Assembly (NCBI GenBank): GCA_002104985.1
Contig: MCGO01000002.1
Location: 248,001 to 312,000 of the forward strand
DNA from: Rhizoclosmatium globosum
Taxonomy: Eukaryota > Chytridiomycota > Chytridiomycetes > Chytridiales > Chytriomycetaceae
Direction of reading: 5' to 3'
DNA: 64,000 nt
Position 1 is the first letter of the stretch. Each line of letters begins with the position of its first letter. Made by a program: the position numbers and the translations under genes. The notes below the pieces were generated by a model that saw only the letters and a program-made list of their open reading frames with translations, was not told the DNA's origin and did not search any database. Positions 46,351 to 57,451 of this stretch are shown piece after piece.

Positions 46351-46414
46351 TTCGTCTTTTCTTTTTGTTTTAGTTTTCCGAGAAAAGAAAGAACAGGTCA
46401 AACCAAACCAACAA
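46351..46414. promoter_or_regulatory. 64-bp divergent intergenic region, ADE1 / RRP4
   Basis: Only 64 bases separate the two ATGs. On the plus strand it is T-rich, then A-rich (TTTTGTTTTAGTTTTCC, AGAAAAGAAAGAAC), a possible nucleosome-free bidirectional start region. Confidence 0.45.
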
Positions 46415-47541
46415 ATGGATCGAATGGACATCACCGACGACGGCGAAGGCACCGGCGGCCACGTGCTCCACCTCGTAACACCCGGCGAGACAGTGACCGG
46501 CGACGCGGCGTTCATGAAGGGCCACGGAACTGTCAACGACGGCGCCGACCTCGTCGCAACAGTCGTCGGAACAGTCGAGCGAATCAACAAACTCATTTCG
46601 GTGCGACCCTTTCGCGCAAGGTTTGTTTGGTTTTTGGTGTTGGTGTTGGTGTTGGTTGGACGGCATTTAAACTTTGATGCAGGTATGCTGGCGACATTGG
46701 TGATGTGGTGGTTGGACGTATCTGCGAAGTGACTCAGAAGCGGTGGAAGGTCGATATTGGGCCCGGCAGGACGGAATGCTGCTTCTGGCCGCTGTCAATC
46801 TGCCTGGAGGAGAACTGGTACGTCCACTTGTCTCGTTCCTGGAACTCGCTTATTCACACGCTCTCCTTCTCAGCGTCGAAGGTCTGAATCAGACGAATTA
46901 CAAATGCGTCAATTACTCGCAGAAGGCGATATGATTAGTGTGAGTTTTCAGTGAATTATTACTTTCTTAACCTCCGTCTCTTTAAAGGCTGAAATCCAAG
47001 CATTCTTTGGAGATGGTGCCGTGTCTCTTCACACGAGAAGTTTGAAATATGGAAAGCTCAAGTCAGGCTCATTAGTGACTGTTCCTTCATCCCTCGTAAA
47101 CGTTCGAAAGCTCATTTCCTGCATTATACTCTTGCTGAAGGCCTTCACGTGGATGTATTCTCGGAATGAACGGATTCATTTGGGTCTCAAAGGGAACCGG
47201 GAATACGGAAAAGAAGGATACCCCTCAACAACAGCAGGAAGATGCCGATGCTCTATACGCGAATGTGAACGAAGTATGTTGTTCTTTTCATTCCGTGATT
47301 CCTTCAAGTTTTGTCTCGGTCACCAATTTTAACTGAACTATTTCACTTCTAGCCTGTTTCCCTCACAGAACGGGAAGCCATTGCTCGAATTTCTCAATCA
47401 ATTTTGGCGCTTGCAAAAGAAGGAGAATTTATTACAGAAGCAGCCATCTTACACGTCTACGAAGCATCCCATGGAATTGACTGCAAAGATATTGTCGCAA
47501 ATTCAAGTCAACTTGTAGATGTTGCAAAAATGAATGTTTGA
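46415..47541 (+). CDS. RRP4: exosome cap subunit Rrp4 (EXOSC2)
   Basis: Rrp4 is an S1/KH cap subunit of the RNA exosome (nuclear and cytoplasmic 3'-5' RNA decay). Starts '[20 protein letters not shown]' then VTPGETVT. Domain landmarks: '[20 protein letters not shown]' (N-terminal domain), '[20 protein letters not shown]' and WKVDIG (S1), '[15 protein letters not shown]', '[20 protein letters not shown]' and [16 protein letters not shown], then the KH region '[20 protein letters not shown]'. The frame slips near 46760 (a G is missing from the GGG run), near 47098 and near 47160. Intron 1 carries GGTGTT repeats at about 46632-46655. Stop TGA 47539-47541. Confidence 0.93.
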
Positions 47542-47604
47542 AAAATAAAAGGTTCAAGATAGCTTCGATTTCTTCCTTGAACCTCTTCACTTCAGAAACA
47601 TCAT

Positions 47605-48806
47605 GCAATCCGAGTTTTTGACTGCCAGGAGTGAGGAACACCGCAGTCAATCGGAAGCAAGTGGAGTTAACAAGGCTCCAGTTCTTGCTTTTGTTCGGAG
47701 CGCTGTTTCTTGCAGTCTTCCTTGGGCCTCGACGTTGCTATCGGTGGACCTGCACTTGACATTATCGCAGCAGAATTAGGACAACAAGTGCTATTGCCTT
47801 GGTTTGGTGCAGCATGCATCATTTCAGAAGGCGCATTTGATATTCCGCTACAACTTGGGGGAGTCACTTGAGCATGGAATTCTGTACAATTGATCACTCT
47901 GTTCACTACCTGCGGTGATGCTTGGATTGTTTCAACTTCAAGTGGTCGAATATCCTCTCATTCTAGAAACGTGCTGCTGAACAAGTTGATTTTAACCGTC
48001 GCCGTTATTTCTTTTATGACATCGTCGGTATTCTACGTTATTGCATATAACTTGCCATAAGTTCAATCCCAACTCAAATATTTCCAACAATTTACAAAAT
48101 TTCGGATTATCTCCGATAAATGCATCATTTGTTAGTTTATCAGTCACAATCCCCTCTGTCATCGCATCTCTGGTGTCGGCTTATACTTTTGCCAAAACTG
48201 GACACTTTGCCGTTGTTTTTTTTCATTATCGGACCAATTTTGTACGCCATATCCATGGTGTTGATGGCACAGCTTACAAAAGAGGAAGGTATTCTTTATC
48301 CGTGCCTAGTCTGTGTGGTCACAGGGTTCGCACTAGGCCTCACATCGCAGCTGCGATAATCTGCATTGCATTCAGTTATTTCCAAAGAGCTAATTTCTAC
48401 GAGCACGGGATTTATTTCGGCGGCTATGGGTATGGGAGGGTAGGGGTTTATTGTTTCGTTTAGTTGTGGTTTACATTTCAATCAACAGAAACATCGCAAT
48501 CGTATTTGAAGGAACGATCATCAATAATTTGATTATTACCTACTCAATGCATTATCCGGAGCTCTAGGAAGCAATTGCCAACTTACGCGCTGTGGGTGTT
48601 GCCGCGAATGTATCAGACTATTCAAGTCTCAAAAAGACATTATAGATTACGGCAGCCTCATCTAATTTGCCAAAAGCGACGCTGTTTGAAACTGCCCGGC
48701 AACTCACGGATTCTTTTGACGATGCAGCGAATGTTGGGTTTTATGCCACAGTGCCTCATACAAGGGCGATACAAAACGAGTGAGACTGGGAAAAATGCTC
48801 ATTTCT
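47605..48806 (+). pseudogene. MFS transporter pseudogene, tandem copy 1
   Basis: Starts MQSEFLTA like the intact copy at 48958. Its first-helix region is recognisable in mixed frames ('DVAIGGPALDIIAAELGQQV', 'LLPWFGAACIISEGA'). At about 47833 the sequence jumps straight from the ISEG motif to 'FDIPLQLGGVT', omitting roughly 570 bases that copy 2 has there (two introns and helices 2-6). Just after this a Trp codon of the other copies is TGA (47869-47871). Later parts ('GFISAAMGMGG'-like, 'NIAIVFEGTIINNLIIT') persist with more frame breaks. This copy is dead by deletion as well as by frame loss. Confidence 0.8.
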
Positions 48807-48957
48807 AGGAATGCATTAGTTGTTAGAAAGAGGATGCTGACGCTCAATAAATAGCTAGGTGCATTATTCTATTAATTTAGTTTTAATATGGCTGAACATG
48901 TTTCTAGTGGCAGTGCTAATATCATTCTTCTATGTGAAAAACACTGAAAAAAACACC

Positions 48958-50804
48958 ATGCAATCCGAGTTCTTGACCTCCTTCCAAACTACTCACAGCG
49001 ACTCCGTTGCGAACTTCAAGAAAGCTGATGCGTCCAAGAACCAGTTCATGCTCTTGTTTTGGGCACTGTTTCTTGCTGTTTTTGTTGGAAGTGTCGACAT
49101 ATCAATTGGAGGCCCGGCACTTGACATCATCGCAGCAGAATTAGGGGAACAAGTTTTACTACCTTGGTTTGGAGCCGCATATACCATATCAGAAGGTGTT
49201 ATTCCCATCATGTGAGTTGCTTTGGTCCCCACGTTGAACACTGACTCTATGTCTCTAGATGCGGAAGCTTCGCTGATATCTTTGGCTGCAAGGCAGTTTT
49301 CATTGTTTCCTTCGTGGTTTTTGAAATAGGATCTGTGGTGTGCGGTTTTGCCAAGTCAATGAGGGTTTTGATTGTTGGTCGAGCTTTAAGCGGCATTGGA
49401 GGCTCCGCCATTTTGCCTCTCGCTTGTACGTTTGTCTCTCAACTGGCACCTCATGATGCAGCTGGTAGGCACTTTTTAAATCTTTTGCGAATACTGGTTT
49501 GCATTCTGAAACCCACATTAGCCAAATACATTGCAATCCTTGGAGGTGCATTTGGCCTCGGCTCTATCACAGGATCACTCATCGGTGGTGTTCTGACTTC
49601 CATTTGGTCTTGGCGGCTGTGTTTCTTGATCAACCTCCCGATATCACTTTTGGTATTTGGGTGCATGTTGCCAACAACCTCAACGGTAGTTCCCTTCGTT
49701 TCAATGAGGGAAAAGCTTCGCAAGATTGATTATTTTGGAATTGTCTTGCTGTTGGGATTTTCTCTTACACTTGACATCCCTCTGCAACTAGGAGGAACTG
49801 TATGGATGTGGGACTCAGTTCAAGTAATCAGTTTATTTTCTTTATCTGCCGTGTTGCTCTCAGTTTTTCTGGTGGTACAACTTCGAGTAGTCGAGAATCC
49901 TCTCATTCCAAAAATCGTGCTCTCAAACAAAAAAGTCCTAGTCTTTGCAGCCATATCCTTCATGTCATCAGCAGCTTTGTATGTTATTACATACTATGCT
50001 CCGTAAGTTTTAAGTTCTAGGTTTGTCAACTGTATACTTACAGGATTTTAGATTCTACACAGAATTCGTTTTCGAAGTTACACCAATGTCTGCTTCTTTG
50101 ATCAGTCTTAATTTCACATTTGGATGTATTACGGCGTCGCTTATCTCTGGGTGGTACTTTACCAAGACCGGTCGCTTTGATGTGTTCTTCCTAATTGGAC
50201 CAATACTCTATTCTGCACAGATGGTCATCTTGACACAGTTGAACAAAGAGCTCGGAGTTTTATATCTTTGTCTAGGCAGTATAGTGGGAGGTTTCGGGCT
50301 TGGCCTCATTTTACAGCTTCGCTTCTCCGCATTGCACTCAGTAGTGTCCAAAGATATGATTTCTACCAGTACAGGATTTATTTCAGCATCAATGGGGATG
50401 GGAGGGTGCGTTTCATTCAGAATTCTTGACAAAATTTAACGCTTTTTAATAGTAACATTGCCATTGTGCTCGAAGGCGCCATCATCAACAACTTAGTTTT
50501 TTTATACGCCAATCGGTACTCGGAGCTCCAAGAATCTATTGCTACTCTGCGAGCGAATGGGACAATGGCAAGTGTATCAGACTTTTCAAGTCTCAAGAAA
50601 TCACTTATGATGGCATCATTGAATTCAACTAACTCGAATCTGTTTGAAACGGGCACACGTCAAATCACTGATTCTTTTCAGGGTGCAATCAATGTTGGAT
50701 ATTACGTGATGGTTTCGTATATGGTTATTATCATCTGTTTCGTGCCATTCATATGGCAAGGACGGAACATAAAAAGGCCAGTTGAGGACGGTTGTGTAAA
50801 TTGA
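48958..50804 (+). CDS. MFS transporter, DHA2-like 14-helix type, tandem copy 2
   Basis: A plasma- or vacuolar-membrane drug/proton antiporter-type transporter by family. All exons join in frame without error. Order: a cytosolic N-terminus, then 'FLAVFVGSVDISIGGPALDI' (helix 1 motif), 'LPWFGAAYTISEGVIPI', 'CGSFADIFGCKAVFIVS' (motif A region), 'RALSGIGGSAILPLACTFVS', 'AKYIAILGGAFGLGSITGSL', 'WSWRLCFLINLPISLLVFG' (the antiporter-type WRxxFxxN box), and later helices to 'MVSYMVIIICFVPFIWQGRN'. Five introns. The substrate cannot be read. The intact frame contrasts with copies 1 and 3. Confidence 0.9.
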
Positions 50805-51157
50805 AAGAACTACGTAATAAAGATCGAATATTTTTTCACAATACGAGAGCCCATGTGAAGCTCCAAGCTCATATCTGTTTCTGCACTGATCGAACGAAAA
50901 TCTAATTCTTAACGTTTCATGATGAGAAACAAATTGCAGATTCCACAAATCCCGGAGTCACGTTTGAAGACTGCCTCATTTTTCACGCATTCGATGAACT
51001 TGAACAAGTGTGGAACGTTTCTGGCAAAAGTAACGGAAAAGTCTTGTGTAACCGACGGTCCAAGAATCTAAAAAAATTTGATTGTTGTTTCACAGGGAAA
51101 GACAAGAAACCAAATGCTTTTCTTCAACCACAAAAACGATTCCAGAATTGATCCTCA

Positions 51158-53016
51158 ATGCCATCCAAGTTTCTCATTCCAAAGGAGAGTCATTCAACCT
51201 TGGATGATGTCAAGCAAGTGGCTGATCCAGTCAAACTCCAATTCTTCTTCTTGTTTGGAGCCTTGTTTCTTGCTGTATTCCTTGGAAGTGTCGACATTGC
51301 GATTGGTGGGCCTGCTCTCGACCAGATTGCAACAGAGTTAGGTGATCAAGTTCTGTTGCCTTGGTTTGGTGCGGCATACACCATTTCGGAGGGTGTCATT
51401 CCTATCATGTTGTACAATGCTGGTGCACCATATATCATCACTAATTGTCATCTTTGACCAGCTGTGGAAGTTTGTCCGACATATTTGGGAGTAAAGCCGT
51501 ATTCCTTGTTTCCTTCCTGTTATTTGAAATCGGGTCTGTCGTGTGTGGTTTTGCCACCTCTATGCCAATGATGATTGCTGGTCGAGCCATTAGCGGGCTC
51601 GGAGGCTCTGCAATTTTACCATTGGCATGCACGTTAGTTTCACAAGTTGCACCTGAAGGTACTTCTGGTGAGTTCTGGCCCTTTCCCAGTAACTAGTTTC
51701 TAATTTATGACGCAAAAGCCAAGTATATTGCTATTCTAGGTGGTGCTTTTGGGTTAGGAACGATCATGGGCACACTGTTCGGGGGAATTCTGACTTCACT
51801 TTGGTCTTGGCGGTTGTGTTTCTTGATCAACGTTCCGCTGGCAATTTATGTGTTTGGCTCTGTGTTTGTTGCAAAGTCAACTTTGTGTCATTGGACTCAA
51901 TGAAGGACAAGCTTCTAAGATCGATTATACCGGAATCATTTTGCTACTGGGCTTTTCACTTTCCTTTGATGTCCCGTTGCAACTTGGAGGCACAACATGG
52001 GCATGGAATTCTGCGAAAGTTATCGGATGTTTTCCATGTCTGCTGTGTTTCTTGTGGCGTTTGCTGTCTTCCAGCTCAAGGTGGCTAACACACCGTTGAT
52101 TCCACAAAACGTACTTCTTAACAAGCAAGTAGTTACTTTTGCTATCATTTCGTTTATGTCGTCAGCTGTTCTATACGTCATTACATACTTTTCTCCGTGA
52201 GTTTTAGATCGTTAAAGCATTCATTTCGCTAATATTCTGTGAAGGTTTTACGTCGAATTCGTGTATGACATGGCTCCAATGAATACTTCCCTGATTGGTC
52301 TGTCGTTCACGTTGACTTGTGTCACTGCGTCCATGTTCTCGGGCTACTATTTCTCCAGAACTGGTCGCTTTGATGTGTTTTTTGTTGTTGGGCCATATTC
52401 TACGCGTTGTCAATGGTTGCCATGGCTCAACTTACAAAAGAAATCGGTATTTTGTATTTTGGACTTGCAAGTGCGCTCGCTGGTGTTGGCCTTGGATTTT
52501 TTTGCAGTTACGCTTCTCTGCTTTACATTCGATATTGACAGAGATTTAATTGCAACAAGTACGGGGTTCATTTCTGCTGCTATGGGAATGGGAGGGTAAG
52601 TTTTAAGCGGGTTTCTTCCTTTACCTTCACTAACTGCTATTAATGACAGAAATATTGCTATTGTGGTGATGGGAACTATCATCAACAATTTTATTGGTCC
52701 ATACGCTGCAGGCTACTCAGAACTCCAAGAGTCTATTGCAACATTGAATTCGATGGGGATTCATGCCAGTGTTTCTGATTTCTCAAGCCTGAAAAAGACG
52801 TTACTCACCATTGCAAGCGTAAATGCTACCACTCAACCGTTATTCGAGAAGTCTGCGATCCAAATCACCGAAGCCTTTCACAGCGCAGTCAATATTGGAT
52901 TCTACGCACTGATTCCTTATATGGTTGTCATCTTGTGTTTGACGCCGCTGATCTGGCAAAAGAAGAGAAGTGAAAATGACAGAAAATTGGTCAAAAGCAA
53001 CCTTGAATCTTCTTAG
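51158..53016 (+). CDS. MFS transporter, DHA2-like, tandem copy 3
   Basis: Starts 'MPSKFLIPKESHSTLDDVKQ'. Same layout and intron positions as copy 2: 'FLAVFLGSVDIAIGGPALDQ', 'LPWFGAAYTISEGVIPI', 'GRAISGLGGSAILPLACTLV', 'AKYIAILGGAFGLGTIMGTL', 'WSWRLCFLINVPLAIYVFG', 'DVPLQLGGTTWAWNSAKVIG'. It ends 'ALIPYMVVILCLTPLIWQKK'. The frame slips at about 51870-51930, 52020 and 52400-52420; the coding sense continues after each. It may be functional if these are base-call errors. The N-terminal 30 residues differ most from copy 2. Confidence 0.82.
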
Positions 53017-53066
53017 AGCAGTTTTCAACCAAATTATCTTATTCTCGATCAATCTCGATCAATAAA

Positions 53067-54704
53067 TTAACACTTCTCAATAACAAGGCATTCCTTGACC
53101 ACCACCGATACAGGCACTTCCAACAGCGTACTTTCCACCGACACGGTGAAGCTCGTGCGACAAGTGAGTCATGATACGAGCACCACTGGCACCCAATGGG
53201 TGTCCCAAAGCAATGGCACCACCGTTAGAGTTTGAAATTTCACGGTTCAATCCGAGCTCCTTTCGACAGCCAAGAACTGGGAAGCAAAGGCCTCGTTGAC
53301 TTCGACGAGAGACATATCCTTCAATCCAAGTCCTGCACGCTTCAAAGCACCCTGGATGCTGGGACAGGTCCGATACCCATGATGCTTGGGTCGCAACCAA
53401 CAAATTGCCAAGAGAGAATTTGGGAAAGTGGTTGAGGTTGTACTTCTTGACAGCGTCTTCAGAAGCAATAACCAAGGAGGCAGCTCCGTCACTGATTCCA
53501 GAAGCGTTACTGCGAAAATAAACTTAAGACCCGGTAAGTCAGCTTTTAAGTACATACCCAGCAGTAACGGTTCCAGTCTCTTTGATGAAGACAGAAGAAA
53601 GCTTCTTCAAGGACTCAATGTAGTTTGTGGGCGAGGGTGTTCGTCAACTTCGAAGCTCTCAACTCCCTTCTTAGACTTGAGCTCAATTGGAACAATTTCA
53701 GCCTTGAAGTGTCCCTTCTTTTGGGCTAAATCAATTGCATTAGTGTTGAAAAAGAAAACCAAGTCGCATACCTTCAGCCCAACGCTGCTGAGACTGCAAA
53801 GCAAACGCGTCGCATCAGCACGAGAAATGTTGTACTTCTTGGCCAAGTTCTCGGCGGTAATACCCATTGGGGTTGGCTTTGGGTACTGATCAACGAGTCC
53901 GTGAGCCAATGAGTCCTCCAATGGCTGGTCAACACCGTAACGAGTCCGGTACGGATTCCTCTCAAGATGTATGGAGCTTGAGACATGTTTTCCGTTCCTC
54001 CGGCCAATCCAATCTCGGCGTCACCAGTGAGAATGTCTTGGGCACAGTTGACGATGGATTGGAATCCGGAACCGCAGAGTCTGTTGATTGTGTTTGCTGG
54101 AACGTGGATTGGGAGGCCGGCACGAAGACCAATGTGGCGGGAGAGGTAGGCGGCATCTGTTCAACACGTGTTCAGTACGCTTTGCTTTGCTCAGCAATTA
54201 ACACGGCGGGATAGTGTTTTTGGAAGAGGTTGCACAGACGAGTTAATCCTGGATGAGACGCCAAGCACATGGGGGGTGGCCATCTGCAAGCGAGTGCCAC
54301 ATGGCCTTGTTCCTGTTCTATTTTGGGAGACACGTCGCTCCTCCTTTGCCCACCCAACCCACAGCCACTCCCGCACCAGGCCTCGTTTTAACGACAACGC
54401 ACCTTTCGAGGTCTGGAGCACGTTTCCGTAGTTGACCACGTCGATTGGAACGCCCGCGGGAAGGTCCGCAATCGCCGCCTTGGACGCGATGCCTCCGAGC
54501 TCAGACGCGGTCAAGTGCGCGACTTTGCCGTTGAACGCTCCAAAGGCCTGTCGTACACGCAGTATTTGTCAGCGACGCCACAAACGAGGTATCACACTTC
54601 TTACAGTTCGCTTGGCCGCAACTAGGGGTACAAGATTAGTTGGTTGAATAGATATCAGAAAGAGGTTTGGACGCACCAATGTAGAGCTTCTTTGGGAATC
54701 CCAT
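53067..54704 (-). CDS. ERG10: acetyl-CoA C-acetyltransferase (thiolase II), probably cytosolic
   Basis: Makes acetoacetyl-CoA for sterol/mevalonate synthesis or runs thiolysis. Starts MGFPKKLYIVAAKRT with no presequence or PTS1; then 'HLTASELGGIASKAAIADLP'-type, 'VVNYGNVLQTSKDAAYLSRH', 'LPIHVPANTINRLCGSGFQS' (nucleophilic Cys), 'AEIGLAGGTENMSQAPYILR', 'LVEVNEAFASQFLAVE', 'NSNGGAIALGHPLGASGARI' (catalytic His) and the C-terminal 'CIGGGQGM' (second Cys). One intron (about 54157-54402) is unusually long at roughly 245 nt. The end reads stop at 53079-53077, but one extra base would give VIEKC and stop at 53069-53067. Frame slips also near 53330 and 53290. Confidence 0.93.
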
Positions 54705-54818
54705 GATGGTGTTGATGTGAGGTGGTTTTGGGAGGTTTTTTGACACACCAACTTTCCCTGCTGTCATACAAATTTAAGATTGAGGTCCCGAAAAGAAAAG
54801 AAAAGAAATTGTCAAAAA
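54705..54818. promoter_or_regulatory. 114-bp divergent intergenic region, thiolase / CAP protein
   Basis: It contains a purine run (AAAAGAAAAGAAAAGAAA) just upstream of the CAP-protein ATG. No TATA box is clear. Confidence 0.4.
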
Positions 54819-55469
54819 ATGGGTCCTGCTCCTGCCAAAGTTGTAACTTTGGATACCTCGGCCGTGAACGCCATTCTCAAAGCCCACAACGACATTCGCA
54901 AAAGTCATGGCGTTCCACCATTGGTGTGGGATAAGAAGATTGCCAAGCATGCCGTTGGGTGTAAGAGCCAACAATTCGTACTCTAGATACTAACCACGTG
55001 AATGGCAACTGTAGGGGCCGCCCACTCCATGAAGTTTACAAACTTCCAGGCTACAGACGGAGATAATGGAAATCCTCATCACGGGGATCATGCAGGCTAC
55101 GGTCAAAATCTGGCCTGGAAGTACAGCTCGTCACCCTTCAAAAGTATTCCATTCGCCTCACTCGTGGCTCTTTGGAACTCCGAGCCAATCCCGACTACTC
55201 CAGGAACGTACAACCACGTTACTCAGGTTAGTTAACTAAAATTTGATTCGTGTCGTATAGAACAGTCTTTTGACTCGCGTTGACAGGTGTTGTGGAAAAC
55301 CACAAAGTCGGTGGGCTGCGCCGTCGCTGCAGGCCCGAACCCGCATCCAGACCCAAGCCAGCCTGCATATTTGAATGATATTATTCTCGTATGTGACTAC
55401 TATCCTCCAGGAAATTATTATGGACAGCAGTGGAATACCGCGACAAAGCTGACCAAAGACCAGCGTTGA
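54819..55469 (+). CDS. CAP (SCP/PR-1) superfamily protein without signal peptide
   Basis: Three exons. 'VNAILKAHNDIRKSHGVPPL' and 'VWDKKIAKHAVG' join to 'WAAHSMKFTNFQATDG', then 'HAGYGQNLAWKYSSSPFKSI', 'LVALWNSEPIPTTPGTYNHV' TQ, and over the last intron 'VLWKTTKSVGCAVAAGPNPH' and 'IILVCDYYPPGNYYGQQWNT'. These are the CAP landmarks ('HNxxR', 'W', 'GENLAW'-like, 'HxTQVLWKxxxxxGC', 'CxYxPxGN'). The N-terminus MGPAPAKVVTLDTSA is not a secretion signal, so the protein resembles intracellular GAPR-1-like members. The first intron donor sits after 'HAVG'. Function in the family ranges from sterol binding to immune signalling; none can be assigned here. Confidence 0.85.
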
Positions 55470-55734
55470 TTGCTTGATTACTTCAAATAATAAATAACAT
55501 TAGTTTATCTTAAGTTTCTAGTATTATAGTCATGTTTTTAAGAGAAAGAAGAGCGGAACCTCTCCGATATCAGCTCATAACAGTGGTAAAATCAACGGCA
55601 CGCGCTTTCTTTCTTGTTTCGTAGCGGCTGATGATGAATTGACCTGAAAAGTATTGAAGTAAGGTTCAAAACCCGTCCATTAAATTGATGACAAGTTGAA
55701 AGAATTGACAACCACGTCGTTCAAAAACTCTCCA

Positions 55735-57419
55735 ATGAATCGCCTCTTCTCTCGCAAAAGTACCAAGTACGTTGCAATCGGTGCTTCAGCAATAACCGCA
55801 GCTTCCGCCTCATACTATTACTCTCTTGACAAAGACGACGGCTTACGAAGGAACGTCCGCTTGTACTCCCACTTGACTCCAATCCTCATCCATTACCGCC
55901 TCACCGGGATCAAGCACCGTCTTCTCAACACCCCAGAAGACGTCAAGAAACAAGAACTAAAGCATCTGCATGAGATCTACTCCACCCGAGCCCTTGCAGC
56001 CATCCATGATCTTAGAGGATGGTATGTCAAGATGGGACAACAGCTTGCGAATCGTAATGATATTCTGAGTGAAGAATACATTGAGAAGTTGAGACAGTTG
56101 GAGGATAAGGTTCCGCCGTCCATGACAGGTGAGGAGGCGAGGGGTGTGATCAAGAGAGCTTTGGGGTTGAAGTCATTGGATGACGTATTTTTGGACTTTT
56201 CGGATGAGCCGATTGGATCTGCGTCGATTGGTCAGGTTCATAAGGCGACGTTGAAATCGAATGGAAAGACTGTTGCCATCAAGGTACAATCTCCAAATGC
56301 GGAACAGCTGTTCAAGAATGACGTTTCCGCTGCAAAGTATGTTGATTTTTTGTTTGATTTGATGACTTTCGTTAGTTATTTAACCTGTGACAACAGAGGC
56401 CTCTTCACACTATTCGTTCCTGATCAGTCCATCTTCTTTGACGAGATTGAAAAGCAGTTTGCAAATGAGTTTGACTATGTTGTAGAGGCGAAGCACTTGA
56501 ATCGAATGCACAACAATATGACTCCCGTCTTTGGAAACCTTGTCGTTGTTCCACGCGCTTATAAGGAATTATGTACACGCGAAGTTCTTACTATGGAGTA
56601 CTTAAAGGGTATTAAGCTTGTGGACGGTGTGCGTGACAATGCTCGAGAATGGTGTGAACGGAATGGAACCACGCTGGAAGCTTTAGAAGCGGAAATGAAG
56701 GAAAAGTATAGCAAAGAAACGTTCAAGATGCCACCGCCCTATAATGGACCAAGTGCAACTGTTATTGGATTGTATATTGGTGCCATCAAGACTGGTGACG
56801 CGCTTGTGAATATTCCTGTTACACTACACAATTGGACCTTGGGCTACCTTGTTCCAAGCTGGAAGGTGCCGTATTACAAGTCGTTTATTCCCCTCAACAC
56901 TGCCAGAATCATGGACACTCTGCTATCTATTCATGGACACCAGCTCTTTGTTGATGGATTCATGAATGCGGACCCACACCCTGGAAACTTCTTGCTTCTC
57001 GAAGATGGCCGATTGGGGTTGTTGGATATGGGACAAGTCAAGGAACTCTCGACAAAAGAACGCGTTTGGACTGCCAGAATGTATAAAGCCCTTGCAGATC
57101 AAGACCAAGATGCTATCAAGACTCTTGCTATCGAAATGGGTTACAGCAGTAAGAAATTGGACAAGGAGGTTATGTTCAAGCTGGCCAGATTCTCGTTTGA
57201 TCAAGATGGAGAGGTTGCGACTGATGGAGAACCATTGATAGAGTGGTTGCAGAAACTTGTAGCTCAGGACCCGTTCGGAAAGACATATGAGGAACTTTCT
57301 TGCCTATGCAGGTCTCATATCTTTTGAGAGGAGTTGGATTAATGCTCAATCATCCCGTGTCTGTTGCAGCAGCATGGAAGAGATATGCCGAACAAGTATT
57401 AAAGAAGGAGAACATTTAG
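55735..57419 (+). CDS. ABC1/ADCK (UbiB-like) atypical kinase, mitochondrial
   Basis: UbiB-like kinases act in mitochondrial lipid and coenzyme-Q metabolism. The ATG at 55735 gives 'MNRLFSRKSTKYVAIGASAI', a basic presequence followed by a hydrophobic segment; upstream in-frame codons have only TTG. Motifs: 'GWYVKMGQQLANRNDILSEE' (KxGQ), 'DEPIGSASIGQVHKATLKSN' (Ala-rich loop variant), 'VAIKVQSP', 'FFDEIEKQFANEFDYVVEAK', 'MNADPHPGNFLLLEDGRLGL' and LDMGQVKEL (catalytic region). The 60-nt intron 56337-56396 keeps frame if retained. A base missing near 57300 hides the true end 'MQVSYLLRGVGLMLNHPVSV', whose stop is TAG at 57417-57419. Layout favours the MCP2/ADCK1-type branch; that is tentative. Confidence 0.9.
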
Positions 57420-57451
57420 AATCAACGAATCGAATAAAAGTAGTCACAGAA

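Noticed and set aside
46626..46660. GGTGTT repeats in RRP4 intron 1 as telomere-like or regulatory repeats
   Set aside because: Only a few imperfect copies confined to the intron; simple-sequence expansion is enough.
47605..53016. MFS array as a bacterial horizontal transfer
   Set aside because: All copies have spliceosomal introns at matching positions and the family is common in fungi.
54819..54835. N-myristoylation of the CAP protein at Gly2
   Set aside because: Proline at position 3 is unfavourable for N-myristoyltransferase.
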